Shown: positions 1 through 8,036 of the stretch, in pieces
How the letters are laid out: each line of letters begins with the position of its first letter
Position numbering within the stretch: the stretch's first letter is position 1
Assembly (NCBI GenBank): GCA_947476275.1
Contig: CANJPQ010000018.1
Coordinates: 1-64,000 of the forward strand
Length of the DNA stretch: 64,000 nucleotides
Direction of reading: 5' to 3'
From: Fidelibacterota bacterium
GTDB taxonomy: Bacteria; Pseudomonadota; Alphaproteobacteria; Rhodospirillales; Rhodospirillaceae
Program-made: the position numbers and the translations under genes
The notes under the pieces: generated by a model
What the model saw: the letters and a program-made list of their open reading frames with translations, nothing else
The model's database searches: none
Told to the model about the DNA's origin: nothing

Positions 1-503
1 GCGGGAGCCGGGGGGGGCGGGCTGGCCTTTGGCGCGGCTGGCGTAGGCGCAGGTGTCGGCGCCGGACTTGGTGCGGGTGCGGGCGCAATCGCCGACGCAG
101 GCGTTGCCGCCTTCACCGCGGCCTTGGCGGGACGGCGCTTGCGGACCGTTGTTCGTGCCGGCGGACAGGCGCAACTGTTGTCGATCGCGGTGCCCGGAAC
201 GCCTGCGAGACTGAGTTTAATCGGCTTGATCTTGCCGGGGACGTAGCGTGGCGTGCCGCTGGGTGCCTTCAGCACCACGCGCTGCGCAGGCTTCACGCCC
301 GGCGGCGGCACGAGGAGCTTTGCGCCACTGGTTTGCGGAGCGGGCTGCTCAAGCACGCTATAGTCGATCGACACGCTGGCGGGCGCTTGAGCCAGAGCGG
401 GCAGGGCGAACAGGCTGCCGGCGGCAACGCTCGCGGCCAGGCGGCGCCAGAACGCACCCTGCGCTTTCGCAGCCGTTGTCCTCGCCTGTTTGATGCTGCG
501 CAC
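1..503 (-). CDS. Secreted Pro/Ala-rich protein, N-terminal part only (runs off the window)
   Basis: A reading frame opens at a GTG (503-501) preceded by GGGAGG about six bases upstream. It stays open to the window edge, so only about 167 N-terminal residues are visible. The start reads VRSIKQARTTAAKAQ, followed by a hydrophobic stretch and an ALAQA-type signal peptidase site near residue 38, so export is predicted. The mature part holds SVSIDYSVLEQ and VPPPGVKPAQRVVLK, then a basic patch (TVRKRRPAKAAVKAA), then a Pro/Ala-rich linker at the edge. Such linkers often join a signal region to a C-terminal periplasmic or peptidoglycan-binding domain, but that part is missing. I do not recognise the family. 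It lies downstream of suhB on the same strand, 173 bp away, probably with its own promoter. Confidence 0.6.
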   Translation of the reverse strand, partial: MRSIKQARTTAAKAQGAFWRRLAASVAAGSLFALPALAQAPASVSIDYSVLEQPAPQTSGAKLLVPPPGVKPAQRVVLKAPSGTPRYVPGKIKPIKLSLAGVPGTAIDNSCACPPARTTVRKRRPAKAAVKAATPASAIAPAPAPSPAPTPAPTPAAPKASPPPPAP

Positions 504-676
504 CCCAATCCTCCCGCTGCAGCCTGCCGACGTTGCGACCAGCTACGCGCCAAACCCCTGAATTGTCGGCGCTTTGACCTGCGCGCCGTTGGAGGTTGCC
601 CCCATAAAACCCTACCCTATGGGCCGGGGCATCCGCAACGGTTGGTCGCGCGATTTTGCGCAACCGCAGCGCGCGA

Positions 677-1468
677 TCAGTCCCGATTCACCAGGTCCTG
701 GAGGGACTTATGGATTTTCTGATTGCTCGCAAGCACACTGCCGGTCCCGATTGGGTTCTTGCCGCCATTAACCTCAGTGACATAGCCGCCGGCTTCCCGG
801 ACCAATAAGACGCCCGCGGCAATGTCCCACATCTGCAGACCGGTCTCCCAATAGCCGTCAAATCGGCCGGCGGCGACATAGGCCAAGTCCAGGGCGGCAG
901 AGCCGAAACGGCGGATTCCGGCTACCTCCGGCATGACCCGATCAAGCACCTTGCCGTAGGCAGCGGTGTTGCCGTGGCCGCGAAAAGGAATGCCGGTTCC
1001 GATCAGCGCATCGCCTAAGTCGGTGCGTGCGGAGACGCGCAGCCGATGATTGTTGAGGACCGCGCCCTTGCCCTTCTCGCCCATGAACATCTCATCGGTG
1101 ATCGGGTTGTAGACCAGTCCGGCGATGATCTCGCCCTCCAGCTCCAGCGCGATCGAAATCGCGAAGTGCGGGATGCCGTGCAGGAAGTTGGTGGTGCCGT
1201 CGACGGGATCGATGATCCAGCGATGACGCTCGTCCTCGCCTTTGATCTCGCCGGCTTCTTCAAGCAGGAAGCCGAACTTCGGTCGCGCTTTTTCAAGTTC
1301 AGCGCGGATCGTGCGTTCTGCCTTCAAGTCGGCAGCAGAGACGAAGTCGGACGGGCCTTTGCGGCTGACCTGGAGCAGTTCGATTTCGCCGAAGTCGCGC
1401 TTAAGTCCGCGTGCGGCTTTCTCGGCCGCTGCCGCCATCACGTTGAGGAGGGCCGAACGAAGCGCCAT
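677..1468 (-). CDS. suhB: Inositol-1-monophosphatase family protein (SuhB type)
   Basis: This 263-residue protein belongs to the Mg2+-dependent inositol monophosphatase superfamily, which hydrolyses myo-inositol phosphates and related sugar phosphates; SuhB also has a role in rRNA transcription in enterobacteria. The family metal-binding motifs are present in order: the acidic LLEEAGE segment (about residue 68), IIDPVDGTTNF (about 84-94) and MWDIAAGVLLVREAGG (about 213-228). Length matches the usual 260-270 residues. It starts nine bases after the efp stop codon and is probably co-transcribed with efp; no strong ribosome binding site is visible, which fits translational coupling. The efp-suhB pair is common in Alphaproteobacteria. 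The in vivo substrate cannot be told from sequence. Confidence 0.9.
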   Translation of the reverse strand: MALRSALLNVMAAAAEKAARGLKRDFGEIELLQVSRKGPSDFVSAADLKAERTIRAELEKARPKFGFLLEEAGEIKGEDERHRWIIDPVDGTTNFLHGIPHFAISIALELEGEIIAGLVYNPITDEMFMGEKGKGAVLNNHRLRVSARTDLGDALIGTGIPFRGHGNTAAYGKVLDRVMPEVAGIRRFGSAALDLAYVAAGRFDGYWETGLQMWDIAAGVLLVREAGGYVTEVNGGKNPIGTGSVLASNQKIHKSLQDLVNRD

Positions 1469-1477
1469 GAAATGCTG

Positions 1478-2041
1478 TTATTTCGCGCGTTCGACGTATG
1501 AGACGTCTTCTGTGTTCACCACGATCTTGGTGCCCGCTTCGATGAACGGCGGGATCATGACCTTCAGGCCGTTCTCAAGCAGGCCCGGCTTGTAGGACGA
1601 AGCGGCGGTTTGGCCCTTCACGACCGGATCGGCTTCAGTGACCGTCAGGACCACTGACTTCGGCAGCACGATCGACACAGCTTTGCCTTCGATGAAGTCG
1701 ACGCTGACTTCCATGTTGTCCTGCAGGAATGCGGCGCGCTCGCCCAGGATGTCGGCGGGCACGTTGAACTGGTCGAAGCTTTCCTTGTCCATGAAGGTGA
1801 ACGCATCGCCGTCCTTGAACAGGAAGGTGCATTCGATCTCGCGCACTTCCAGGCGCTCGACGCTGTCCTGGGTGCGCCAGCGCGCTTCGCTCTTCACGCC
1901 GGTGGCGACGTTGCGCATTTCGACCTGGATGAAGGCGCCGCCCTTGCCGGGACGCTCAATGGACTGGCGAATGACCGACCATTGCTTACCTTCGTATTCG
2001 ATAACCATTCCGCCACGGATGGTGTTGGCTTGAATCTTCAT
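1478..2041 (-). CDS. efp: Elongation factor P
   Basis: EF-P binds ribosomes stalled at consecutive prolines and promotes peptide bond formation. I place the start at the ATG at 2041, giving 187 residues beginning MKIQANTIRGG, the standard family length. The frame stays open far upstream, but that extension overlaps epmA and looks non-coding. The three-domain EF-P layout is followed: a KOW-like N-terminal domain with the tip loop ERPGKGGAF, then two OB-like domains ending with the signature KVMIPPFIEAGTKIVVNTE. The modifiable tip residue is Lys33, which fits beta-lysylation by the divergently encoded EpmA. The neighbour is suhB downstream; a 165-bp spacer to epmA must hold both promoters. Confidence 0.97.
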   Translation of the reverse strand: MKIQANTIRGGMVIEYEGKQWSVIRQSIERPGKGGAFIQVEMRNVATGVKSEARWRTQDSVERLEVREIECTFLFKDGDAFTFMDKESFDQFNVPADILGERAAFLQDNMEVSVDFIEGKAVSIVLPKSVVLTVTEADPVVKGQTAASSYKPGLLENGLKVMIPPFIEAGTKIVVNTEDVSYVERAK

Positions 2042-2206
2042 ACGGACGTCCGTTGTCTTTTGGGGTGTGAGCTCGACTGAGGGCGATAACCGCGCCCTGG
2101 GAGCGCGAAAACCGCGCGCTTTTAACAGGCTTCCCGCCCAGTCGCAACTCAGGCCGGCTTGCGCATTTATATTGGCCGGACCCGGGGCGGCAGGGTACAC
2201 GCGGGT

Positions 2207-3268
2207 ATGCCGAAAACCCCATGGTGGCATCCGGACGAGATCGCCCGGCGTCGGCCCGCCCTTGAGGCGCGCCGTGCCGCGGTGAAAGGCGTGCGCGCCT
2301 ACTTCCAGGCGGAGGGGTTCCTGGAGGTCGAAACCCCGGCTTTGCAAGTTTCGCCGGGCGTGGAACGGCATATCCGCCCGTTTGCAACGCAGCTTCTGGA
2401 TGACCGGCACGGGACCAGCACGGCGCGTTTCCTGCACACATCGCCCGAATTCGCGATGAAGAAGCTCCTGGCCGGGGGGTTGCCGAAAATCGTCCAACTC
2501 TGCCCGGTCTACCGGGATGGCGAGCGGACCGAACGTCACCATCCGGTGTTCACCATGCTGGAGTGGTATCGCGCGGATGCGGACTACACCGCCATGATGA
2601 CCGACGCGGTGAAGGTGCTTCAGGCCGTCGCCAAGGCCGCGCACCGCGCCTCTGCGATGGATGGGAAGCTGCATTGGCGTGGGCGCTCCTGCGACCCGCA
2701 TGGATCCGCCGAACGCCTGACGGTGCAGGACGCCTTTGCCCGCGAGACCGGGATCGACCTGCTTGCCACAATCGACGACCCTGACGCGCTCATGCCGTCG
2801 CCGGCCAAGCTTGCGGCCGCGGCGCAGATCGCGGGCATCGCGAGCAGTGTGTCCGATACCTGGGAAGACATCTTCTTCCGCGTGATGCTAGAGCGGATCG
2901 AACCCAAATTGGGGGAGGGCGCGCCGACGATCCTTTGTGAGTATCCGGCGCCGTTGGCAGCGCTGGCGCGGCGCAAGCCCGACGATCCCCGGGTCGCTGA
3001 GCGCTTTGAGCTGTATGCCTGCGGGGTGGAACTCGCCAACGCCTATTCCGAACTGACCGATGCGGCCGAACAGCGCCGGCGGTTCGATCATGATCGGGCG
3101 CTGTATGAATCGCTCTATGGCTGCGCACCACCGATCGACGAGGACTTTCTCGCAGCCCTCGACCATTTGCCGGCCTGCGCCGGATGTGCGTTGGGTTTCG
3201 ACAGGGTTGTGATGCTGGCGGTCGGGGCTGAAAAGATCGAGGATGTGCTGTGGGCACCCGTGGTCTAA
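2207..3268 (+). CDS. epmA: EF-P--(R)-beta-lysine ligase (EpmA/GenX/PoxA)
   Basis: EpmA is a truncated class II lysyl-tRNA synthetase paralogue that attaches beta-lysine to the tip lysine of EF-P. The protein (353 residues from the ATG at 2207; a TTG at 2159 in frame is less likely) starts directly with the catalytic domain and lacks the N-terminal OB anticodon-binding domain of true LysRS. Motif 2 is visible as VYRDGERTERHHPVFTMLEW (about residues 102-121) and motif 3 as CALGFDRVVML near the C-terminus. The Ala in CALGFDR is at the place where EpmA carries Ala instead of the LysRS Gly, a change tied to the altered substrate. Divergent transcription from efp supports the assignment. No EpmB (lysine 2,3-aminomutase) gene is seen in this window. 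Confidence 0.93.
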   Translation: MPKTPWWHPDEIARRRPALEARRAAVKGVRAYFQAEGFLEVETPALQVSPGVERHIRPFATQLLDDRHGTSTARFLHTSPEFAMKKLLAGGLPKIVQLCPVYRDGERTERHHPVFTMLEWYRADADYTAMMTDAVKVLQAVAKAAHRASAMDGKLHWRGRSCDPHGSAERLTVQDAFARETGIDLLATIDDPDALMPSPAKLAAAAQIAGIASSVSDTWEDIFFRVMLERIEPKLGEGAPTILCEYPAPLAALARRKPDDPRVAERFELYACGVELANAYSELTDAAEQRRRFDHDRALYESLYGCAPPIDEDFLAALDHLPACAGCALGFDRVVMLAVGAEKIEDVLWAPVV

Positions 3269-3298
3269 TCCGAATCGGCGTGTTGGACTCTGCTTAAG

Positions 3299-4399
3299 AT
3301 GATGAAGATCTTCGCTTATCTCGGAAAGCATACCCTCGGCGACTTCTTGACGGACGCTCTATACGTCTGCGCGGTGCGTGAGTTGTTCGACACGGCCGAG
3401 CTGACTGTTAGCTACGTCGACAACCGCCCGCATAAGGCGGATATCGTCAGCTGCATTTGGAACGCGAAGACGGTCATTAAGAAGACGTTTGGAGAAGCTC
3501 TCCTGCCGGTTCTGGCGTTCGAATCTCAAGCGCGAAATCTGCTCGAACTCGACCCCGAGCTGCGGGCGTCGGGGGGGCTGGACGCGGATTTGATCCTCAC
3601 GGGCGCCATGTGTCAGGAGCCGTACCTCAATGGCTTGCCGCTGCCCGCGCTGCGCTACCCTGAGGACAAAATGGAAATGTGTGATCAGGCGCTGATCGAT
3701 TTGGGCCTCGAACCGGACCGGTGGATTGCGACGGTGTACTGGAAGGAGCCGGGATACCGCTATCGCGGTTCCATGCCCGTTCGCGAGATCCCCGACGCGA
3801 CGCCGTACATGGCGGCAATTCGCCATGTCATCGAGAACCTGGGCGGACAAGTCGTGCGGATCGGACATCGCACTGACTTGGTGCTGCCGGAGATCCCTGG
3901 CCTTGTTGATCTCGCCAAGGTGGACAATTCGCATTGGCTCCAGATGTATGCGGTGTCGGTGTCGCGCTTCATGCTCGCCTCGGCCTCGGGTCCGAGCGCC
4001 TACGGGCCTGCGTTCGGCGTGCCGACCGTGTTGACGGACCACGTAGAAGTCACAGGTGTCTGGCGGTCTCATGACTATATCCTCACGCGCGGGATGATCC
4101 GCGATGGCCGGGAATATCGGCAGAAGGACGCCTACGACGCGGGGATGTTGGAAGGTTATCCTCACTGGGAGAAGTTGGAGCGCCCAATGGGCTACCGTTG
4201 GAACACTTCCGAAGAACTGGTCGGGGCGGCTGACGAGATGTTTCACAGCACGCGCTCCTGCCTCGGATGGCGGGCGCCCATGGCGGGGGACGTGACATTG
4301 CCGCGGCCGAACGTGTTCAAAATTCCGCAGCCGCAGCGCCGGCCGGTCGAGCTTTTGATTCCGCCGCGTCAGCGTGCAACGCTCGCAGCAGGCCCTTAA
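3299..4399 (+). CDS. Glycosyltransferase-like protein (TIGR04372-like)
   Basis: This 366-residue protein has no signal peptide or membrane segment. The N-terminus (MKIFAYLGKHTLGDFLTDAL) resembles the nucleotide-sugar side of GT-B folds. The C-terminal half carries YWKEPGYRYRGSMPVREIPD, GGQVVRIGHRTD and ASASGPSAYGPAFGVPTVLT, where the serine/glycine-rich loop followed by a helix and GVPTVLT is typical of GT-B donor-binding domains. The pattern reminds me of the TIGR04372 family of putative glycosyltransferases found in surface polysaccharide and flagellin glycosylation loci, but this is from memory, without alignment. It starts 30 bp after epmA and may be read through from it. A 5'-truncated second copy lies at 6893-7309. 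Donor and acceptor are unknown. Confidence 0.55.
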   Translation: MMKIFAYLGKHTLGDFLTDALYVCAVRELFDTAELTVSYVDNRPHKADIVSCIWNAKTVIKKTFGEALLPVLAFESQARNLLELDPELRASGGLDADLILTGAMCQEPYLNGLPLPALRYPEDKMEMCDQALIDLGLEPDRWIATVYWKEPGYRYRGSMPVREIPDATPYMAAIRHVIENLGGQVVRIGHRTDLVLPEIPGLVDLAKVDNSHWLQMYAVSVSRFMLASASGPSAYGPAFGVPTVLTDHVEVTGVWRSHDYILTRGMIRDGREYRQKDAYDAGMLEGYPHWEKLERPMGYRWNTSEELVGAADEMFHSTRSCLGWRAPMAGDVTLPRPNVFKIPQPQRRPVELLIPPRQRATLAAGP

Positions 4400-4404
4400 C
4401 GCCA

Positions 4405-5163
4405 ATGGTTCATTTGCCGACCCGACGAGAGGTTTTGATTTCAGCTGCAGCCGCTGTCGCCGTGCCGGCGTCGGCACAGGCGCAGATGGGGCGTTCCTGG
4501 TTCCTGCTGCCGGGAGCGGCGCGGGATGTCGGCACCGGCGCTGATGGCTCGATCTTCGTGATCGGCGTGGATCGCCAGAATTCCGCCGGCTTCGGGATCC
4601 ATCGCTGGAACGGCAGCGCGTTCGAGGCGGGTCCTGGTGCGGGCGTGCGCATCGCCGTCGATCCGAAAGGCAATCCATGGATCGTCAATCGGCAAAATGA
4701 GATATGGGCCTGGGAGGGCAACGGCTTCGCGCGCATTGCCGGATCGGCAAATGACATCGGCATCGGCGCCGACGGCAGCGTGTTTGTCATCGGCAACGGC
4801 GACCGCTCTTCGGCGGGTTGGCCGATCCACCGCTGGTCCGGGCGCGGGTGGCTCCAGATTTCCGGATATGGCACCAACATTGCCGTCGATCCCGAAGGCC
4901 GCCCGTGGGTGTGCAACGAACAGAACGCCATTTACCGCTGGACTGGATCGGCGTTCGAGCGCGAGCCCGGCTCTGCGGTCGATATTGGGGTCGGCGCGGA
5001 CGGAAGCGTGTGGGTCGTGGGGACCGACGGCCGCGCGCATCACTATTGGCGCGGCACGTGGGCGCCGATCATGGATAGCCGCGGCGCGCGCAGGCTGGCC
5101 GTGGACCGCAACGGCATGCCGCTGATCACGAACCGCGACGATCAGATCTTGGTGCGGGTCTGA
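4405..5163 (+). CDS. Tat-exported tectonin-type beta-propeller protein
   Basis: From the ATG at 4405 the product has 252 residues. The N-terminus TRREVLISAAAAVAVPASAQA is a twin-arginine-like signal (RREVLI, then alanines and an AxA site), so export is predicted. The rest is made of near-identical repeats of about 40 residues of the form DIGIGADGSVFVIG...IHRWSG, then IAVDPEGRPWV...NAIYRWTG, seen at about residues 38-90, 105-160 and 180-245. This GADGSVWV / IYRW pattern is that of tectonin (TECPR) repeats, which form beta-propellers and are found in lectin-like and scaffold proteins. It starts five bases after the glycosyltransferase-like gene, suggesting an operon; a carbohydrate-binding role would fit but is not shown. 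Confidence 0.7.
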   Translation: MVHLPTRREVLISAAAAVAVPASAQAQMGRSWFLLPGAARDVGTGADGSIFVIGVDRQNSAGFGIHRWNGSAFEAGPGAGVRIAVDPKGNPWIVNRQNEIWAWEGNGFARIAGSANDIGIGADGSVFVIGNGDRSSAGWPIHRWSGRGWLQISGYGTNIAVDPEGRPWVCNEQNAIYRWTGSAFEREPGSAVDIGVGADGSVWVVGTDGRAHHYWRGTWAPIMDSRGARRLAVDRNGMPLITNRDDQILVRV

Positions 5164-5295
5164 GGTCTTCGTTACCCGCGCGGTAATATCTGCTGTGACA
5201 TAAGCGCCCGCGTCGCAGAGCCAAGCGAACAATCCCCAATCATCCGCGTTCACTTGCACGAGCTTGCGCAGGGCTTGCTGCGTGTGTCGTCGCGG

Positions 5296-6879
5296 ATGAA
5301 ACCCATGAAGAAGCAATTGTTCTATAGCGCCTCGTGTGCATTGGCCCTGATGTGCGGTGCGGTCGCCATTCCGACAGTCGGACTTGTGCCGTCGTCGGCC
5401 CAGGCGCAGGCGGACGTGAGTTTCGACATGTTCCAGGGCGAACTCGCGCGCTATGGCGATTGGGTCTACAGCGACCGTTGGGGCGAGGTGTGGGTGCCGG
5501 ACGTCGGACCGGATTTTCGCCCCTATGATACCGCCGGCTACTGGGCTGACACCGACGACTACGGCTGGACTTGGGTCTCGGACTACCCTTGGGGCGATAT
5601 CACTTTCCACTACGGCCGCTGGGTCAATGATCCCAACGACGGTTGGCTTTGGATTCCCGGCTACGTATGGAGCCCGGCATGGGTGGTGTGGCGTTCGAAC
5701 GACCGGATGGCCGGCTGGATGCCGATGCCGCCGGACGATCGTTTCATGAGCGGCGAGTTCGATGCGGGCGGTGGCCGCGTCACCTTCGCCATCAACTTCG
5801 ACAACGATGACGACTACTACGGCTATCGCCGTTGGTACGGGCCGTCCTACGACTTCGCGAACCTATGGGTGTTCGTGGGCTACGACCACTTTGCCGACCG
5901 CGACTTCCACCGCTATCGTGCGCCGCGCAACGAGTATCGTAGCTACATCAACAATACCCGCAACATCACGAACTATACGATTACGAACAACGTGATGTTC
6001 AACCGCAGCATCGACCGCAGCCGGGTCGAGCGCGCGAGCGGCCGACCGGTCGAGCGCGTGCGTGGTGCGCAGGTATTCAAGCGCCCACAATTCGTCACCC
6101 GCGTCGATCAAGGGCAGCGCGCGCAGCAGCGGATGCGCGATGCGACGCCGGGCGGTCGCGGCACCGAAGGCAGCGCGCCGCGTCCCAGCCAGCAGGTGGT
6201 CGAGCGGCTTTCAGACAAGATCGGAGAGCGCAGGGGTCGTCCGTCGGGCAAGCTCTACACCCGCGAGACCATCCAGCGCGCGCCGGCGCAGATCCGGCCA
6301 GCGAGCGTGCCGCAAAGCGCTGCGCCGCAAAACGAGGCTCCCCGCGGCGTTGTGCGTAACGGCGATCGCAACGCACAGCCGCCGCAGGGCGACCAGCCCC
6401 CGGATCGCGATGCGCGCGGTGGTGCGCCTGACCAGCAGCGCGTGCAGCAAGAGCAGCAGGAGCGTCAACGCGCACAGACGGCCGACCAGCAGCGCCAGGA
6501 GCAAGAGCGCCAACGCACCCTTCGCCAGCGTCAAGACCAAGGGCGCCAGCAGGGGGATCAACAGCGGCAAGATCAGGATCGCCAGCGTGAACAAGCGCAG
6601 CGGCAAGAGCAGCAGCGTCAGCAGCAGGAGCAACAAGGCGCGCAGCAAAACCAGCAACGTCAGGTGCAAGAGCAGCGCCAAGGCGCCGAACGCCAGCAGC
6701 AGGAGCAGGCGCGTCAGCGGCAAGAGCAACAGCGCCAGGCGCGGCAACAACAACAGCAGCAACAGCAACAGCAACAGCAACAGGAACAGCAGCGGCCGCC
6801 GCAGCAGAATCGCGGCGACGACGGCGGTGGCGACGATGGCCGTCGCGGCGGTGGTCGCGGCCGGGATCGCGACAACTAG
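5296..6879 (+). CDS. Secreted DUF6600-type protein with Gln-rich tail
   Basis: The product has 527 residues from the ATG at 5296 (an ATG at 5305 is equally possible). A signal peptide (KKQLFYSASCALALMCGAVA, then AQAQA) is followed at about residues 40-180 by Trp/Tyr/Asp-rich tandem segments such as YGDWVYSDRWGEVWVPDVG, WADTDDYGWTWVSDYPWG and DGWLWIPGYVWSPAWVVW. This is the layout of the DUF6600/YXWGXW-like family of exported proteins, whose function is unknown. The middle is Asn/Arg-rich, and the last 170 residues are low-complexity Gln/Arg/Glu sequence ending in a run of about 13 glutamines and a Gly/Asp/Arg tail. The 132-bp spacer from the tectonin gene suggests its own promoter. Confidence 0.75.
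   Translation: MKPMKKQLFYSASCALALMCGAVAIPTVGLVPSSAQAQADVSFDMFQGELARYGDWVYSDRWGEVWVPDVGPDFRPYDTAGYWADTDDYGWTWVSDYPWGDITFHYGRWVNDPNDGWLWIPGYVWSPAWVVWRSNDRMAGWMPMPPDDRFMSGEFDAGGGRVTFAINFDNDDDYYGYRRWYGPSYDFANLWVFVGYDHFADRDFHRYRAPRNEYRSYINNTRNITNYTITNNVMFNRSIDRSRVERASGRPVERVRGAQVFKRPQFVTRVDQGQRAQQRMRDATPGGRGTEGSAPRPSQQVVERLSDKIGERRGRPSGKLYTRETIQRAPAQIRPASVPQSAAPQNEAPRGVVRNGDRNAQPPQGDQPPDRDARGGAPDQQRVQQEQQERQRAQTADQQRQEQERQRTLRQRQDQGRQQGDQQRQDQDRQREQAQRQEQQRQQQEQQGAQQNQQRQVQEQRQGAERQQQEQARQRQEQQRQARQQQQQQQQQQQQQEQQRPPQQNRGDDGGGDDGRRGGGRGRDRDN
6420..6800 (+). repeat. CAG/CAA-rich low-complexity tract
   Basis: An in-frame stretch of CAG, CAA, CGC and GAG triplets encodes the Gln/Arg/Glu-rich tail of the DUF6600-type protein. 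It is densest at about 6738-6785, where CAA and CAG alternate almost without interruption. Triplet tracts like this can change length by slippage without breaking the frame. The antisense strand stays open as a leucine-rich frame, which is an artefact of the composition. Confidence 0.85.
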
Positions 6880-6892
6880 CGCCCGGTGAGCA

Positions 6893-7309
6893 ATGCTACC
6901 CGCATCGGGCCCCTCTGCATTTGAGCCGGCGTTCGGCGTACCCACGGTCCTCACGGATCATCTCGAAGTGACCGGCGTTTGGCGGCCCCATGACTACATC
7001 GTCACCCGAACGTTCTTCGATGGCGACAAGTTGTACCGTCAAGAGTCTGCCGCCGATGCGGGATTCCTCGACGGCTATGTCCGCTGGTTCAAGGACCGGG
7101 TGCCGGGGGTCGGCTATCACTTCAACACCGCCGCCGAACTGATCGACGCGACCAACGAGATGTATCAGAGCACGGCGGCCTGCATCGGCTGGCGAGGCCC
7201 CATGGAAGGCAGCGTCCGATCGCCACGACCGAACGCTTTTATGTCTCCTACGCCGAAAAGCGACAGGCGGGACCTCCTCATCCCGCCCAGTCGCCGCAGG
7301 TCCACGTAG
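6893..7309 (+). pseudogene. 5'-truncated duplicate of the glycosyltransferase-like gene at 3299
   Basis: The 138-residue frame matches the last 40% of the protein encoded at 3299-4399. PAFGVPTVLTDHLEVTGVW here corresponds to PAFGVPTVLTDHVEVTGVW there. The following HDYIVTR, WNT/FNT-AEEL-like helix, MYQSTAACIGWRGPM and RPNAF...LLIPP segments also align in order to the end. Similarity begins at the very first codons and nothing upstream matches, because the DUF6600-type gene ends only 13 bases before. The copy therefore lacks the whole N-terminal half, including one of the two GT-B subdomains, and is very unlikely to be catalytic. Divergence is at many scattered positions, so the duplication is not recent. 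A short expressed protein cannot be excluded. Confidence 0.8.
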
Positions 7310-7391
7310 GCGCGATTCGTTTCCGGAACCGAAGCCGGTCTGGGCGCGGCGCATCTACGCGGGAAATGCGCGAGCGGGGACGTAACGATCT

Positions 7392-8036
7392 TTATTTCTC
7401 AAACGCCCCGTTGAACGCCCTCACGGCCGCGGCGGGCCCCGCTGGGTAATTCCATACACCGCTGCTCACTGCGATGAAGTCGGCGCCGGCGTCGATGAGG
7501 GGGCGGCAGTTCTCCACCGTGATGCCGCCGATCGCGACGCAAGGCACTGTAGTGGTCTCGCTCCAGACCTCGATGGTCTCGATGTCCGCGGGCGTGGTGT
7601 CGGCTTTCGTGGACGAGGGGAAGAACGCGCCGAAGGCGACGTAGTCCGCGCCGGCTTCGGCCAAGTCCATCGCTAGGTGGCGGGAGTTCTTGCACGTGAC
7701 GCCGACCGTGGCATCCGGGCCGACCAGCTTGCGGGTGTCCGCCATGCTCATGTCCTCGGGCCCGATGTGCACACCGTCGCAGTTCAGGGCGGCGGCAAGG
7801 TCGGGACGATCGTTGAGGATGAATGCGACGTCGTGGCTGTGGCAGATCGGCATTAGCGCCTGCACGGCTTCGGCGATCTCGTCGTCTTTCACGTTCTTCA
7901 GGCGCAGTTGCACGCACGCGACATCGCCGCCGCTCAAGGCGTCCTCGAGTGCGGCGGCGAACGCTGTCAGGTCCGGAATGGACTCAGGCGTGATGAGGTA
8001 AAGCCGGCAGTGAGCCGCCTCGCGGGGCTCACTCAT
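7392..8036 (-). CDS. thiE: Thiamine phosphate synthase
   Basis: ThiE joins HMP-PP and the thiazole phosphate to make thiamine phosphate. The 214-residue TIM-barrel protein shows the family features in order: VQLRLKN (about residue 40), [20 protein letters not shown] (about 70-90, with the ND and DGVHIG pyrophosphate-binding elements), [24 protein letters not shown] and VAIGGIT, and a C-terminal ISSG-like AVSSGVW. The GQxD loop reads GPED, a common variant. Its ATG overlaps the end of the upstream aldolase gene by eight bases, so the two are translationally coupled. thiD is at 26.6 kb in this window. Confidence 0.9.
   Translation of the reverse strand: MSEPREAAHCRLYLITPESIPDLTAFAAALEDALSGGDVACVQLRLKNVKDDEIAEAVQALMPICHSHDVAFILNDRPDLAAALNCDGVHIGPEDMSMADTRKLVGPDATVGVTCKNSRHLAMDLAEAGADYVAFGAFFPSSTKADTTPADIETIEVWSETTTVPCVAIGGITVENCRPLIDAGADFIAVSSGVWNYPAGPAAAVRAFNGAFEK

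Noticed and set aside
2042-2701. N-terminal extension of EF-P by about 220 codons
   Set aside because: It would run antisense through epmA. The EF-P family start MKIQANTIRGG is at 2041, and the extension has no similarity to anything I know.
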